Of a stretch of 64,000 nt of DNA, positions 1-8,885 are shown piece by piece. Under the pieces are notes generated by a model. The model was given only the letters and a program-made list of their open reading frames with translations, had not been told where the DNA came from and ran no database searches. The stretch spans positions 2,542,001 through 2,606,000 of the forward strand of contig NZ_AP012541.1 in NCBI RefSeq assembly GCF_000829035.1, written 5' to 3'. Positions within the stretch are counted from its first letter, which is position 1, and each line of letters starts with the position of its first letter. The DNA is from Lacticaseibacillus paracasei subsp. paracasei (GTDB taxonomy: Bacteria > Bacillota > Bacilli > Lactobacillales > Lactobacillaceae). Both the position numbers and the translations under genes were made by a program.

Positions 1-799
1 CTCGCTTCTTCGGATATGCTTTGGCAGCGGCCAAGTATTGCTTCTTGGCAATTAACTCTGAGTAGGTCGGCGGTTGATTTGCGCTATTCAGCGCACTATG
101 ACCCACCAAAAAAAGGGTGAAACAAGCTGCCAGTACACCCAAAACCATGAAACACCGTCGGATGACCATTGCGCTTGGTCGCCAGTTGCGCTCACTGGGT
201 ACATGTTGTGGCTTTGCATCGCTTGGGTCCGGTTTGATGACGGCTGGTGCTTTTGTAGGAGCTGGGTCTATGAAATCCTCGACTATCTTTCGTACACTCG
301 GAGCTTCCGGCTCAACCGTTTCCGGATCAGGTTCCACAAAATACTCCTGAGAGTCTTGTTTTTGGGTTGAGTGATTGTCAGACCGTGTTGGTGCACTCGT
401 AGGCTCCTCAGGATGCATTTCTTGATCCGCTGATGTGATATCGGTTGCCAGCTGAGCCTTATTTTCGGTTTGTAGCTGTTGACCAAGTCGATCTAAGAAC
501 GTTTTCTTTTCAGCAACCGGATAATCAGCAAAAAGATCTGACGAAAGTGTGTGTTGAACCACAGCAATCAAGTTGTTGATATAGGAAAGATGCTTCCCAA
601 ATTCAAGCTGATCAACAAAGACACTTTCGCCATCATCACCATGAATCACCATCACAATCGACTCACTGAGTTGATGATCGACCGCATACTGTTCAGCCTC
701 ATTGAGCAAGCGCTGGGCAACGTTAAGCGAGTACCGATGCGACTTAGACTTCAGCACTCGGCGTAGCTTACGTGCGCCTTGGAAACTAACAGAAAGCAC
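1..799 (-). CDS. Bitopic membrane protein of the conjugation module, partial
   Basis: A long open frame starts at a GTG at 799 preceded by an AAGGAAGG Shine-Dalgarno and runs off the left edge (266 codons visible). The first ~110 residues look folded and cytoplasmic. Residues ~120-205 are a Pro/Glu/Thr-rich linker. One transmembrane helix spans about 216-233, followed by a motif rich in Ala, Lys and Tyr (YSELIAKKQYLAAAKAYPKK) that resembles a TPR-like helix. Only 16 bp separate it from the upstream VirB2-like gene, so it probably belongs to the same transfer operon. I do not recognise the family; a structural role in the conjugation channel is inference from position. Confidence 0.75.
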   Translation of the reverse strand, partial: MLSVSFQGARKLRRVLKSKSHRYSLNVAQRLLNEAEQYAVDHQLSESIVMVIHGDDGESVFVDQLEFGKHLSYINNLIAVVQHTLSSDLFADYPVAEKKTFLDRLGQQLQTENKAQLATDITSADQEMHPEEPTSAPTRSDNHSTQKQDSQEYFVEPDPETVEPEAPSVRKIVEDFIDPAPTKAPAVIKPDPSDAKPQHVPSERNWRPSAMVIRRCFMVLGVLAACFTLFLVGHSALNSANQPPTYSELIAKKQYLAAAKAYPKKR

Positions 800-815
800 G
801 GTACTCACCTTCCTT

Positions 816-1034
816 TTAAGCCGCTTTCAGCCAGGATACGATGGCCGCAGCTGCGATCGTGATCAGCAAGCCAATCGCAACGTTTTTCAAACCATCGCGG
901 GCTTGTTCAACTTTTTGCGGATTCTTCTCCATGTGCGCCATGCCATAGATACCCAACTTGACGGTTGCATAAAGCCCAGAGATTGTCCCAATCGCAGTAA
1001 TAATGTATTGCAGAATCATAGTAACTTTACTCAT
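816..1034 (-). CDS. VirB2/CagC-like small membrane protein (putative conjugative pilin)
   Basis: 72 residues from the ATG of MSKVTM, which overlaps the stop of the upstream gene by 8 nt (ATGAGTAA arrangement), pointing to translational coupling. Two hydrophobic segments (about 6-26 and 49-68) flank a short charged loop (HMEKNPQKVEQARDG). This size and two-helix layout match the CagC/TrbC/VirB2-type subunits of Gram-positive type IV secretion systems. There is no recognisable cleaved signal peptide. A longer upstream start in frame is possible, but it would lie inside the preceding gene. Function is inferred from topology and ICE context. Confidence 0.65.
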   Translation of the reverse strand: MSKVTMILQYIITAIGTISGLYATVKLGIYGMAHMEKNPQKVEQARDGLKNVAIGLLITIAAAAIVSWLKAA

Positions 1035-1254
1035 GGTTGCCCCCTTCCCCTGCGTTGCTACTCCCATTCAAAGAGTTGGCAGCAAGTGGGTTCTTTGCTA
1101 CTTGTCCTAATGCTTTCACGATGGTTTCCGTGTTTTCATCAATGACTGCTTGATACTGGTCATATAACCACTGATCCGGATCAACGCCATTGAGTTTTAA
1201 GACCGTCGTCGCAAGCTTCCGCGTCCGACTCAGATCACTTTTGTTAACTGCCAT
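1027..1254 (-). CDS. Small hypothetical protein, first gene of transfer operon
   Basis: 75 residues, ATG preceded by a strong TAGGAGGTAG ribosome site. The protein is soluble, with charged helices (KSDLSRTRKLATTVLKLNG; YDQYQAVIDENTETIVKAL) and a Gly/Asn-rich tail. Its stop overlaps the start of the VirB2-like gene. I do not recognise the family. Being first in the run of transfer genes just after the pilus-operon terminator, it may be an accessory or regulatory protein of conjugation, but nothing in the sequence proves this. Confidence 0.7.
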   Translation of the reverse strand: MAVNKSDLSRTRKLATTVLKLNGVDPDQWLYDQYQAVIDENTETIVKALGQVAKNPLAANSLNGSSNAGEGGNHE

Positions 1255-1340
1255 AGCTACCTCCTATTTTGGCTATTAATTGACGTGCCACTGATTGTTC
1301 ATCGGCGACTCGTCTTCCATTTTTTGACCTCTTGGCCAAC

Positions 1341-1395
1341 GTTGTCCGAAGGAGTCAAACCCCCGCATCAGTTACCCGATGGTCTCGACGGCAAC
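1341..1395 (-). ncRNA. tRNA-like element (a), truncated
   Basis: Read on the minus strand, GTTGCC (from 1395) can pair with GACAAC (ending 1341) with one mismatch. Inside are a CATC-N8-GATG hairpin (1366-1381) and a T-arm-like hairpin CGGGGG-TTTGACT-CCTTCG (1347-1365) with a 7-nt loop close to the tRNA T-loop. No D-arm is visible. It sits between the pilus-operon terminator and the first transfer gene. It could be a decayed tRNA, a mini-tRNA-like leader structure, or chance. Confidence 0.3.
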
Positions 1396-1429
1396 AAAAA
1401 AGAGAAAGTCCAAAATTGCGGCTTTCTCT
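1395..1429 (-). terminator. Intrinsic terminator after pilus operon
   Basis: Minus-strand hairpin AGAGAAAG / CTTTCTCT (arms 1422-1429 and 1401-1408) followed by a run of six T. It lies 40 bp after the stop of the minor pilin gene and closes the pilus operon. Confidence 0.8.
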
Positions 1430-1469
1430 TCACTGAATCAGGCTAAGCGAAAAGCTCAGCAACTAATCC

Positions 1470-2333
1470 TTATTCAGCTTTACGTTTCTTGACCACAACT
1501 CCGGCGCCAATAGCGCCTAACGCTGCTAGGCTCATGCCTGCCGCAGTCGTCCCTTCGTTCAACGTGTGGCCAGTTTGTTGTAACTTAGTAGTCGTCACCG
1601 GCTTGGGCGTAACTCCGGACTTAGGCTCGATCACTTGTTTTGTTGGGAAATTCCCATCATCGTCAGCCACTGGCAAGATTAAGGTAAAGCTAGCAGCTTG
1701 ATCAACACGACTCGGCGCAGACGTATTAACGAACGTGTACGCCTTGTAGCTGTGAGCCGGAACGGTAACTTGAACGTCCAAGACCCCAGGCTCACCATTA
1801 ACAGTTTTCGTTACACCACTAGTTACAATTTGATAGCCATCAGCTTTCCCAGCTTCGGCACTTAACGTCAACTGGATCTGAGCCATGGCATCTGTATCTA
1901 TTGTATCTGCCTTTTGAGCCTTCACCAGTTCATCAAACCGAGGCGTCACATCATAAACTTTCCACGTCGATCCGTTAACGCCCGCGTTAAGCGTGCTGGC
2001 AAGGCCTTTGTCTGCCGCGCCTTCGATTGGGGTTACTTGATGGATCTCGATCACTTGTTTCACGGCTTGTTCTGCCTTAGCCGGTGTCAATGGCACTTTG
2101 GTCGTCGTCACCGCTTCAGCTTTAGAACTATCTGCGTTTGATTCAGAATCTTGAGTGATCACATTTGCTTCATCGCTGCCCGTTTCAGAAGCATCGCTGT
2201 TTACAACGCTTGAGCTACTAGCCGCTGCGACACCAGTATCAGTCGATGCAAACACGGTCGCACTCGAACCCATACTCAGTGCGACACCACAAATCAATAG
2301 CGCCGAGACGACGCTTTGCTTACTTAGTTGCAT
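1470..2333 (-). CDS. Minor/basal pilin with variant sortase motif LQQTG
   Basis: 287 residues. A signal peptide (about 1-30) is followed by a Ser/Asp/Glu-rich stretch and one pilin D1-like domain ending in a sequence (LPVADDDGNFPTKQ) that resembles the pilin-motif region of SpaA-type proteins. The cell-wall sorting signal is unusual: LQQTG, then a helix and a KKRK tail. It overlaps the class C sortase gene by 14 nt and is last in the operon. The small size, single domain and last position suggest a basal anchor subunit, inferred by analogy with SpaB/FctB. The LQQTG motif could be read by the dedicated sortase rather than housekeeping SrtA. Confidence 0.8.
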   Translation of the reverse strand: MQLSKQSVVSALLICGVALSMGSSATVFASTDTGVAAASSSSVVNSDASETGSDEANVITQDSESNADSSKAEAVTTTKVPLTPAKAEQAVKQVIEIHQVTPIEGAADKGLASTLNAGVNGSTWKVYDVTPRFDELVKAQKADTIDTDAMAQIQLTLSAEAGKADGYQIVTSGVTKTVNGEPGVLDVQVTVPAHSYKAYTFVNTSAPSRVDQAASFTLILPVADDDGNFPTKQVIEPKSGVTPKPVTTTKLQQTGHTLNEGTTAAGMSLAALGAIGAGVVVKKRKAE

Positions 2334-3156
2334 TGTTTCCCTTCTTTCTCCATTTCGTGATGATGAACGCTACCAACGGAATCACCAATAAGATAATCCC
2401 CACGATCAACTCAAGGCGATAATTCATCAAGTAAGCCCAAAATGAGACCTGCTTTTGCTGACCATCATAAGGGACTCGCTTGGCCGTGACGTGCAGCCGT
2501 TGCTTGTTTTGAAGTAACGGATAACAGGTGATCAACGTCAATAAGTCTTGCCCAGGCTTTGGCGTCAAATCTTTGACATAAGTCGGCGCGTACACACCAT
2601 CACCTTGCTTGACGCGATTGATGACTTGATACTCCAGCATTTTCTTACCAGCTTTGAGATAAATCTTGTCCCCATTTCTCAGATCAGAGATCCAAGTGAA
2701 CAGGGGCTTGGCCTTACCCGAATGGCCATCAATAACCGCATGCGTTCCGGCGCCGCCACCTAAAGGCGATGAAGCCGGCAACCAGCCTGCCCCAATCTCC
2801 AATGCCGCATCAGAAGATTTGGAAAAAATCGGCAAACGCAGGGCAATTTTAGGAATCATGACCGCACCAATGGTCTTCAATCCCTGATCCTGCAGGTTGA
2901 TGGCACTGGTCGTCCCGCGAGTTTGCTTTTGTGCTTGTCGCTCGATCACCGCGCCTTGATGGTCTAAGCTATTGATATCAATTTGTTGTTGACGATAAAT
3001 TTCAAACTGCATGTATCCGTAGTACCCAACTGCGCTCACCACGACGGCTAGACAAGCCACAAACAAGATCAGCGCGCCACGACGCCGTCTGCGATTGTGG
3101 TTCGGATGTGACTTCGCCGTCGTTTCCAATATTGTCTTTGGTTGTCTATTTGGCAT
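2320..3156 (-). CDS. Class C sortase (pilin polymerase)
   Basis: 278 residues: a basic N-terminus, TM helix about 28-48, catalytic core, and a second TM helix near 250-270 with a KWRKKG tail, the two-helix layout typical of pilus sortases. Catalytic residues are visible: His145 (VIDGH), Cys211 (TLITCYP) and Arg220. It sits 3 bp after the backbone pilin gene and overlaps the minor pilin gene. It should join backbone subunits through a pilin lysine and the LPNTG threonine on the outer membrane face. Confidence 0.92.
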   Translation of the reverse strand: MPNRQPKTILETTAKSHPNHNRRRRRGALILFVACLAVVVSAVGYYGYMQFEIYRQQQIDINSLDHQGAVIERQAQKQTRGTTSAINLQDQGLKTIGAVMIPKIALRLPIFSKSSDAALEIGAGWLPASSPLGGGAGTHAVIDGHSGKAKPLFTWISDLRNGDKIYLKAGKKMLEYQVINRVKQGDGVYAPTYVKDLTPKPGQDLLTLITCYPLLQNKQRLHVTAKRVPYDGQQKQVSFWAYLMNYRLELIVGIILLVIPLVAFIITKWRKKGNNATK

Positions 3157-3159
3157 ATG

Positions 3160-5211
3160 CTAGGCCACCTTGCGCTTCTTCACCTCGTAAACACTAATCG
3201 CTACAACACCCGCGATAACGACAATGCTAATGGCAACCATGGCCTTGAATTCATTTGACCCCGTATTAGGCAAGGTCGGCTTGGCATCATCGCTGGCAAC
3301 ATAGACCGTATTTGTGTAGGTGTTCGGGCCAACGACGAATTTCTGGCTATGATTATTGAGCTCATAACCAGTTGGCGCCTTTACTTCTTGGAGCACGTAA
3401 TTACCGGCAATCAAGCCCTTGATGGCAAAGTTCCCATCTTTGTCAGAAGTCAAAATCCCTGCTGTGACATCCGTGGCCTTATCGACCCATTGGGCTTCTG
3501 CAATCGCATCATCGTCAGCACCGTCTTTAAAGCCATTGAAGAACTTACCATCCGCATTTTGGACAACAAACTGTGCGCCTTCAAGCGGCATGCGTGCGAT
3601 CCCAGTTCCGAAGAGGCCCGAAGACTGCTTCGTGAACCGCGCGCCATACGTGTAGACTGGAACCTTGTGCTTGATGTGACGGGTATGCTGCTTTCCGACA
3701 TTGAGTGGGTGATTCTGATAGCCAAGATCGAAGGTGTTGTACAAAGCAGAGTCGATCACCGCGTCGTTGTTGATTACTTCCGAGTAGGTGAGATTGATAT
3801 CGCCACCTTGATACTTAGCCACAGTATTGGAGACCTTACCGTGATTGACAATGAATTGGATCTTGTAGCCTCGACCATCGGCAAGGTCAGTCAGGGTATA
3901 ATCGGTGCCTTCTTTTAAGGTCACGTCGCCATCATCGACTTTGCCGTTGCTATTAATATCAATAGTCGCCTTGAAGTTCGCTTCCGCACGATTCCAGGTC
4001 AACCCTGCATCGGCGGTATCAGTGCCTTCAAAGACTCCATAAGGCTCGGTGATATAGGATTGACCAGCAATCTCGCTACCAGTGCCGCCATTAATATCAT
4101 TGGGAATATGGATCGCGGTCTTGAAGTCCGCTAGCGTCCCTTCGGTAAAGGAATTGTGGTCATCCTCCAATGTTTTTTGCATGTCTGGGGCATGGTAGTT
4201 CATCACGTCTGCGTGTAGCGTACTTGGATCCACGCCGTCCTCACTGATACTAAAAGTCAGCTTGTTGGCACTGTCGTTGCGCACGTCTGCGCCTAACAAA
4301 TAGGTTGCGTCGCTATCACTATCAATATCCGCAACGTCTGACGACGATTCTTCCACGAAGTAGTAGTCGCCTCGAACCAAACCACTGACGGTCAGCGAAC
4401 CATTGGCATCTGTCTTAACGACTGTGCCGGTCGCTTTGCCAGAACCCGGCTTCCCCGTGTACAACTGGAATGGGATCCCCGGCAAGTAACTGGTCTTGCC
4501 GTCCCCGGAAGGACTATCACCATGCTTGGTCAACGTAAACTTCAATTGTTGCACGATGTTCTTAGGAAACCCATTGGATTCGGTTTGCCATGCTGTCCCC
4601 GCCGTATTCGTTAGCGGCAAGGCCACGATGATTGGCTGTGAGATTTGAGTGACGAGGCCTTTGGGGTGAGTGGTTTCAATGATTGCCCACACATGATGCT
4701 CACTGTTGGCATCACTCGCAGCAAGATTCTTAAAAGTCGTCGTAGAGCCACTTGTGATGAACTGTTCAGCGGTCTTCGTCTGAGCATTCTTAATGTAATA
4801 ATTTCCGGTTGGATCCTTAGCAATGTCATCGCCAATCGTCTTTAGTCCCGCATTGGTCATGTCGCCGGATTCAATCGTGTTGGTGATATCGTAAGCCGTG
4901 TAGCCAACCTTCCCGTATTTAGCTGGATCAAAGTCGGTCGTATCGTTATTCCATGACTGAGCGTTGCCGTCGTCAACCACTGAGGCTTGTGTCTTCCCAA
5001 GCAGCGTCATACCCTTATGAACGGTGTAGTTAACGGTAGTCGGTGCCAAGCGAGCGAAATCACTGTTTGCATCGAGTTGCACTTCCGCAGCATGTACCGT
5101 TAAGCTGTTCGTGGCATTGATCACAAAAGTACTCCCAGCTCCCAAGGCCAAAGCCATACCACAAACCGTAAAGGCTAAACGTAGATGCTTTACTTTCTTC
5201 ACTTGATTCAT
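3160..5211 (-). CDS. Major backbone pilin, LPNTG-anchored
   Basis: 683 residues. A signal peptide ending near residue 42 is followed by a D1 domain that ends in GFPKN with Lys217, matching the YPKN pilin motif whose lysine forms the intersubunit isopeptide. Further Cna-B-like domains follow. An E-box-type motif (LQEVKAPTGYEL) lies near the C-terminus, then LPNTG, a hydrophobic helix and a KKRK tail. The start lies directly after the stop of the tip adhesin, and the class C sortase follows by 3 bp. Pilin motif, E-box and LPXTG together make the backbone role well supported. Receptor or surface specificity is unknown. Confidence 0.92.
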   Translation of the reverse strand: MNQVKKVKHLRLAFTVCGMALALGAGSTFVINATNSLTVHAAEVQLDANSDFARLAPTTVNYTVHKGMTLLGKTQASVVDDGNAQSWNNDTTDFDPAKYGKVGYTAYDITNTIESGDMTNAGLKTIGDDIAKDPTGNYYIKNAQTKTAEQFITSGSTTTFKNLAASDANSEHHVWAIIETTHPKGLVTQISQPIIVALPLTNTAGTAWQTESNGFPKNIVQQLKFTLTKHGDSPSGDGKTSYLPGIPFQLYTGKPGSGKATGTVVKTDANGSLTVSGLVRGDYYFVEESSSDVADIDSDSDATYLLGADVRNDSANKLTFSISEDGVDPSTLHADVMNYHAPDMQKTLEDDHNSFTEGTLADFKTAIHIPNDINGGTGSEIAGQSYITEPYGVFEGTDTADAGLTWNRAEANFKATIDINSNGKVDDGDVTLKEGTDYTLTDLADGRGYKIQFIVNHGKVSNTVAKYQGGDINLTYSEVINNDAVIDSALYNTFDLGYQNHPLNVGKQHTRHIKHKVPVYTYGARFTKQSSGLFGTGIARMPLEGAQFVVQNADGKFFNGFKDGADDDAIAEAQWVDKATDVTAGILTSDKDGNFAIKGLIAGNYVLQEVKAPTGYELNNHSQKFVVGPNTYTNTVYVASDDAKPTLPNTGSNEFKAMVAISIVVIAGVVAISVYEVKKRKVA

Positions 5212-7179
5212 TTAGTTGTTCCCCTTTTTCTTGTTGATCACGAGTGAGACCCCAACAGTAGAAGCACCAAGCATTGCAATGATCAAAACGACTGCTAGTT
5301 TTCCAGCATCTTGTGAACCTGTGTTCGGCAGCTTGATTTTGGATTGATTGACAACTGCATAGGTGTTATTCACGCCAGTGTCGCCCGCTGAGATTGCGCT
5401 CCCCTTAGTCAGCAGTTGATGATCCTTGTCAGTCGAGATTTCATCGAAGTAGTAAGTTCGATCAGTCTTGGAAGCAGGCTTCACAATGTTAGACCAAGTC
5501 GCGATCCCCTTGGCATTCGTCGTCGCCACGTAATCTTGTAAGCTATCCGAATAGCCTGCTTGATTAGGAAAAACGACGGTCTTTCCATCCGCAGCCAACT
5601 TCAAAAACTTCCCTGCCATCAAGTCAGCCCTGGTGTCTGAAATCTTGAATTTGATCCCAGCAAGATCTTTTCCCGTTTCATCAGTCTTATGAATCGAGAT
5701 CTGATCTGGGATCACCTCATCCTTAACCGTGAGTGCATTGGTATTGGCATAGCCGTCTTCTTTGGTCCGAGTGAATGTTCCAGAAACGACAGCACTATTG
5801 AGCTGATAACCCTTTGGTGCAGTCGTCTCAACTAAGGTATACGCATCACCAACCGCAAAGTTGGCACTGGATACTGCGATACCGTTACTGTCAGTCGTCA
5901 ATGTTTCAGAGATTCCCGTTGTGGTATCCGTCAATTTGAAGACTGCCCCAGCAAACGTATTACCGTTCTCCGGCTTGGTACCGGTGAGACTGTCTTGCTT
6001 GTTGACTTTGATGCGAGCATGGTAAATATAGTTGTCCTTAATGGTTACGGCAGTCTGCACCGATGCAGCGCTGTAAGTCGTATCGCCACTAGCATGCGTG
6101 AATGTTCCGGTTACTGGCGTGGTATTCAACTTGTAGCCAGCTGGTGCTTTGGTTTCAACGATGCTATAGCCGTCACCAATCGCATGCTTGCCACTCACCG
6201 CAGTCCCCGACGCATCTGTGGTCAAGGTTTCTGTGGCACCAGTTTTGGTATCTGTCAGTTTGAACGTGGCACCGGCAAAGGTTGCGCCGTTTTGTGCTGT
6301 GCCTGTTTCAGCATCTTGTTTTGTCAACTTAACGGTCCCGTAATGGATCACGTTCACATTGACCGTGAACTTCTTAAACGTTGGATCAATCTTTGGCAGG
6401 ATCACCGATTGAAAACCAGGACGTGAATACAGCAAAGCAGCCCCTTCATATGTGGCTGCAATGTTATCAGCGAACTTGATGGCACCGCCAGACACCACCG
6501 CATTATTGGCAGCGGTGATATTAAGCGTATTTCCAGAGATAGACGCTTTGAGTCCTGCGGGTGTGGCCGTTGCCGTTGAAGCGTATGTGCCCAACGTACC
6601 ATTGGTGTCGTTCAATGCCTTGGTAGTCCCAGCATCAATATTGACCGTCGTGTTATTAAACGATGGTGCTTTGTCGTATGCCGCAACCTTAGCATTCACG
6701 TTCGCCTTCCAAGCGTTGTACTGTGAGGTCAGTGGAGAGCTAACGTAAGTGTCGCCCAGATACTGCCAAATTGCCCACTGCGTAAACATTTCGTTGGTAT
6801 ACGTATGCGCTTGCGCATAGTATCCGTAATATGCGATCTCTGAAATATGCTTATGCTGCGCATCAGTTACTGTCGTGGCCGCAAAGCCTGTGTTCAGGTT
6901 GTTGTTTAAAGGCGCGCCGAGTTGGACACAAAATAATACCGTGCCATTCGCCGACCCATCACGCTTACGCCACCAACCGTCCTCAGTAATAGATGTCCCA
7001 CTAGCAGTCTTCCATTTAGACGATGTCGCCAGATCCGCAGCTCCTGAATTGATCCAAACTGAGGCAGCGTGTGTGGTGTGCACGTTGGAGAACCCAAGGG
7101 TCGCAACAAAAGCAATCAAACCCATAAAAATAAGCGCCAACGTTTTTAGACGTGGGCGCTTGCACAAAACATTGTGCAT
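5212..7179 (-). CDS. Thioester-domain tip adhesin with Cna-B stalk, LPNTG-anchored
   Basis: 655 residues from the ATG of MHNVLC, which has a GAGGAGGAA ribosome site; the longer frame is rejected. The signal peptide ends near residue 38. The N-terminal domain carries the thioester pair: Cys84 in LFCVQLG and Gln134 in the TQWAIW motif. Three Cna-B/SpaA-type domains follow (KLTKQDAETG..., KVNKQDSLTG..., ISIHKTDETG...), then LPNTG, a TM helix and NKKKGNN. Known thioester adhesins bond covalently to host or surface amines at pilus tips. Here the gene is first of the pilins, as tip subunits usually are. Whether the partner is a host, a food matrix or a recipient cell is open. Confidence 0.9.
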   Translation of the reverse strand: MHNVLCKRPRLKTLALIFMGLIAFVATLGFSNVHTTHAASVWINSGAADLATSSKWKTASGTSITEDGWWRKRDGSANGTVLFCVQLGAPLNNNLNTGFAATTVTDAQHKHISEIAYYGYYAQAHTYTNEMFTQWAIWQYLGDTYVSSPLTSQYNAWKANVNAKVAAYDKAPSFNNTTVNIDAGTTKALNDTNGTLGTYASTATATPAGLKASISGNTLNITAANNAVVSGGAIKFADNIAATYEGAALLYSRPGFQSVILPKIDPTFKKFTVNVNVIHYGTVKLTKQDAETGTAQNGATFAGATFKLTDTKTGATETLTTDASGTAVSGKHAIGDGYSIVETKAPAGYKLNTTPVTGTFTHASGDTTYSAASVQTAVTIKDNYIYHARIKVNKQDSLTGTKPENGNTFAGAVFKLTDTTTGISETLTTDSNGIAVSSANFAVGDAYTLVETTAPKGYQLNSAVVSGTFTRTKEDGYANTNALTVKDEVIPDQISIHKTDETGKDLAGIKFKISDTRADLMAGKFLKLAADGKTVVFPNQAGYSDSLQDYVATTNAKGIATWSNIVKPASKTDRTYYFDEISTDKDHQLLTKGSAISAGDTGVNNTYAVVNQSKIKLPNTGSQDAGKLAVVLIIAMLGASTVGVSLVINKKKGNN

Positions 7180-7265
7180 AAAAATTCCTCCTCGTGAGTT
7201 GTCGATTTCGAGAGTCAGCAACCCTGGGGTTCAGCTCGAATCCTTCGCATTCATTTCCTCCTAAC

Positions 7266-7988
7266 TTACTTGACTGTCAACTGTGTCTGAACGTGATCAC
7301 GAACCCCAGACTTGGTTAACTGAACTTTGATCAACTGTGCTTGGACGACATAACGAATCGTCGGATGTTTATCTTTCGTATAGGGGCAGGTATATAGGTG
7401 TAATTGCCTTGGTTCTCCAACCTCTCCTTGAGCGGTCACCGTTGTGTCAGTTGCTTTCACGGTATACGCTTTATCCGCTCGATAGGTGTACTTTGCCTCA
7501 TGTGTGTAGAGATACACCAAACCGCCAGCACCCTTGTCGCCTTTGTAGTCACTGGGACGGTATGGTGCACCATCATGAACAACATAGCCAGATGATGTCC
7601 TGAGCTTGAAGAGATTACTGAACCAGACTCCGGAGACGTAGCTGGAATGGCCGGCAATAATGAAATTGTTGTTTACATTGCCACTACCATAGACCCCATA
7701 GTTCAGGCCACTCGGTGTTGCATAGACCGGCTGGTAGATACCGACTGAAGGCACACTGACGACATTTTCAGGTAACCTGTGACCCTTTGAATTCGATGTA
7801 TGCATCGTTTTCTTAAACGTTTTGGCGGTAGTCTCCGCTTGATGCGAATCGATTATCTCTTGTACGGTTGATCCTGCGGCCAACCAAAGGCCAGCCACAA
7901 CGCCAGCCACACATATGACTAGAGTCAACCATACTTTCCGGCGATGTTGCTTCATCTTGCTATGTTGAGCGATAACTTTCACCTCCAA
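7266..7988 (-). CDS. Second sortase, class A/E-like, N-terminally anchored
   Basis: About 240 residues: one N-terminal TM helix (about 19-40), no C-terminal helix, and a catalytic core with His114 (IIAGHSSY), Cys201 (LYTCPY) and Arg212. This layout differs from the class C enzyme and suits a sortase that attaches the finished pilus or a special subunit to the wall. The start is uncertain. The longest frame begins at TTG 7988 inside a GGAGGTG motif; an ATG at 7955 (MKQHRRK) is too far from it, and a GTG lies between. It is second in the operon, after the lipoprotein and before the tip adhesin. Confidence 0.85.
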   Translation of the reverse strand: MEVKVIAQHSKMKQHRRKVWLTLVICVAGVVAGLWLAAGSTVQEIIDSHQAETTAKTFKKTMHTSNSKGHRLPENVVSVPSVGIYQPVYATPSGLNYGVYGSGNVNNNFIIAGHSSYVSGVWFSNLFKLRTSSGYVVHDGAPYRPSDYKGDKGAGGLVYLYTHEAKYTYRADKAYTVKATDTTVTAQGEVGEPRQLHLYTCPYTKDKHPTIRYVVQAQLIKVQLTKSGVRDHVQTQLTVK

Positions 7989-8061
7989 GACAAAAAAGGA
8001 CGACCAGAAGAATTCCCAGTCGCCAACAGTCGTGCAATCTGTACACTAAATAAGTTTCTTA

Positions 8062-8841
8062 TTAATCACCGAGCGTGGTGGGTTCCCATGACCATTCCAT
8101 TGAACCGTCGCTCATATACACGGAGAAGACGTGTCCCGCGTCATACGTGTCACTCGCCATTACCGCCGCAACCTCTGCGGATCGTGCCGCTTCAAACGTC
8201 TTAAACAGGCCACCAGAGCCAACCCGCTCCGTAGCGTGGACGGCCGTCGGTGGGGTTACGGGCTTAGTGTTTGTCGTCGTCGGCGATGAACTAGTCGTTG
8301 GTTTCGTAACCGGCGCGGTGGTGTAACTCGCACTCGAAGCAACAGGCCCGGACTTCGCCGGTGAACTTATGACCTGCTTCTGTGCTGACGTTGTCGTCTG
8401 GCCATACGAATTAGCCCTGCCTGCTGTGCTTGCAGAAGCACTCGACTTGGTCGCCCTAGCAGTTTCTGTGTTAGAAGACCCTTTAGCACTGGAAGAACGC
8501 TTGGTTGTAGTCGCCTTTCCAGTAGCGCTACTAGTCCTAGACTTACTCGAAGCGTTTGACCCACTGCCAATCACCCATCCATGTTTGACATCAGTCTTAG
8601 ATTTTGCCTGCTTGCCGTTCTCAGTACTCGTCTTAGATTCATCTGATCCATGAACGTGCTTCTTGTTTGAACTAGCCTTATCTTTGTCAGTTGTACGAGA
8701 GCTTGCCCTTTGACTCTTTGAGAGTGCTGTCACTTGAGTCTGAGTTTGACTGGATTTAGCCCCTTTTGATCCACAACCGGCAAGTGACAATATCGAAACA
8801 CTTGTGAACACTATGGTGAATGTAGCCGCAATTTTCTTCAT
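8062..8841 (-). CDS. Ser/Thr-rich lipoprotein, first gene of pilus operon
   Basis: 259 residues from the second of two close ATGs, which has the better distance to GGAGAGG. A lipobox (LSLAGC, Cys23) predicts membrane anchoring. Residues ~25-200 are a low-complexity Ser/Thr/Lys/Ala stretch, probably an extended wall-spanning linker. The last ~50 residues form a small folded-looking domain (TFEAARSAEVAAVMASDTYD ... MEWSWEPTTLG). I do not recognise that domain. It stands between the promoter at 8886-8914 and the sortase gene, so a role in pilus assembly or exposure is inferred. Confidence 0.75.
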   Translation of the reverse strand: MKKIAATFTIVFTSVSILSLAGCGSKGAKSSQTQTQVTALSKSQRASSRTTDKDKASSNKKHVHGSDESKTSTENGKQAKSKTDVKHGWVIGSGSNASSKSRTSSATGKATTTKRSSSAKGSSNTETARATKSSASASTAGRANSYGQTTTSAQKQVISSPAKSGPVASSASYTTAPVTKPTTSSSPTTTNTKPVTPPTAVHATERVGSGGLFKTFEAARSAEVAAVMASDTYDAGHVFSVYMSDGSMEWSWEPTTLGD

Positions 8842-8885
8842 TGTCATCCTCTCCGTCCACTTCTCGCTCCCGCTTTAACAATTAA

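Noticed and set aside
3349..3918. 189-codon plus-strand open frame
   Set aside because: It lies antisense inside the backbone pilin gene, has no ribosome site and no recognisable motif; it mirrors the codon pattern of the real gene.
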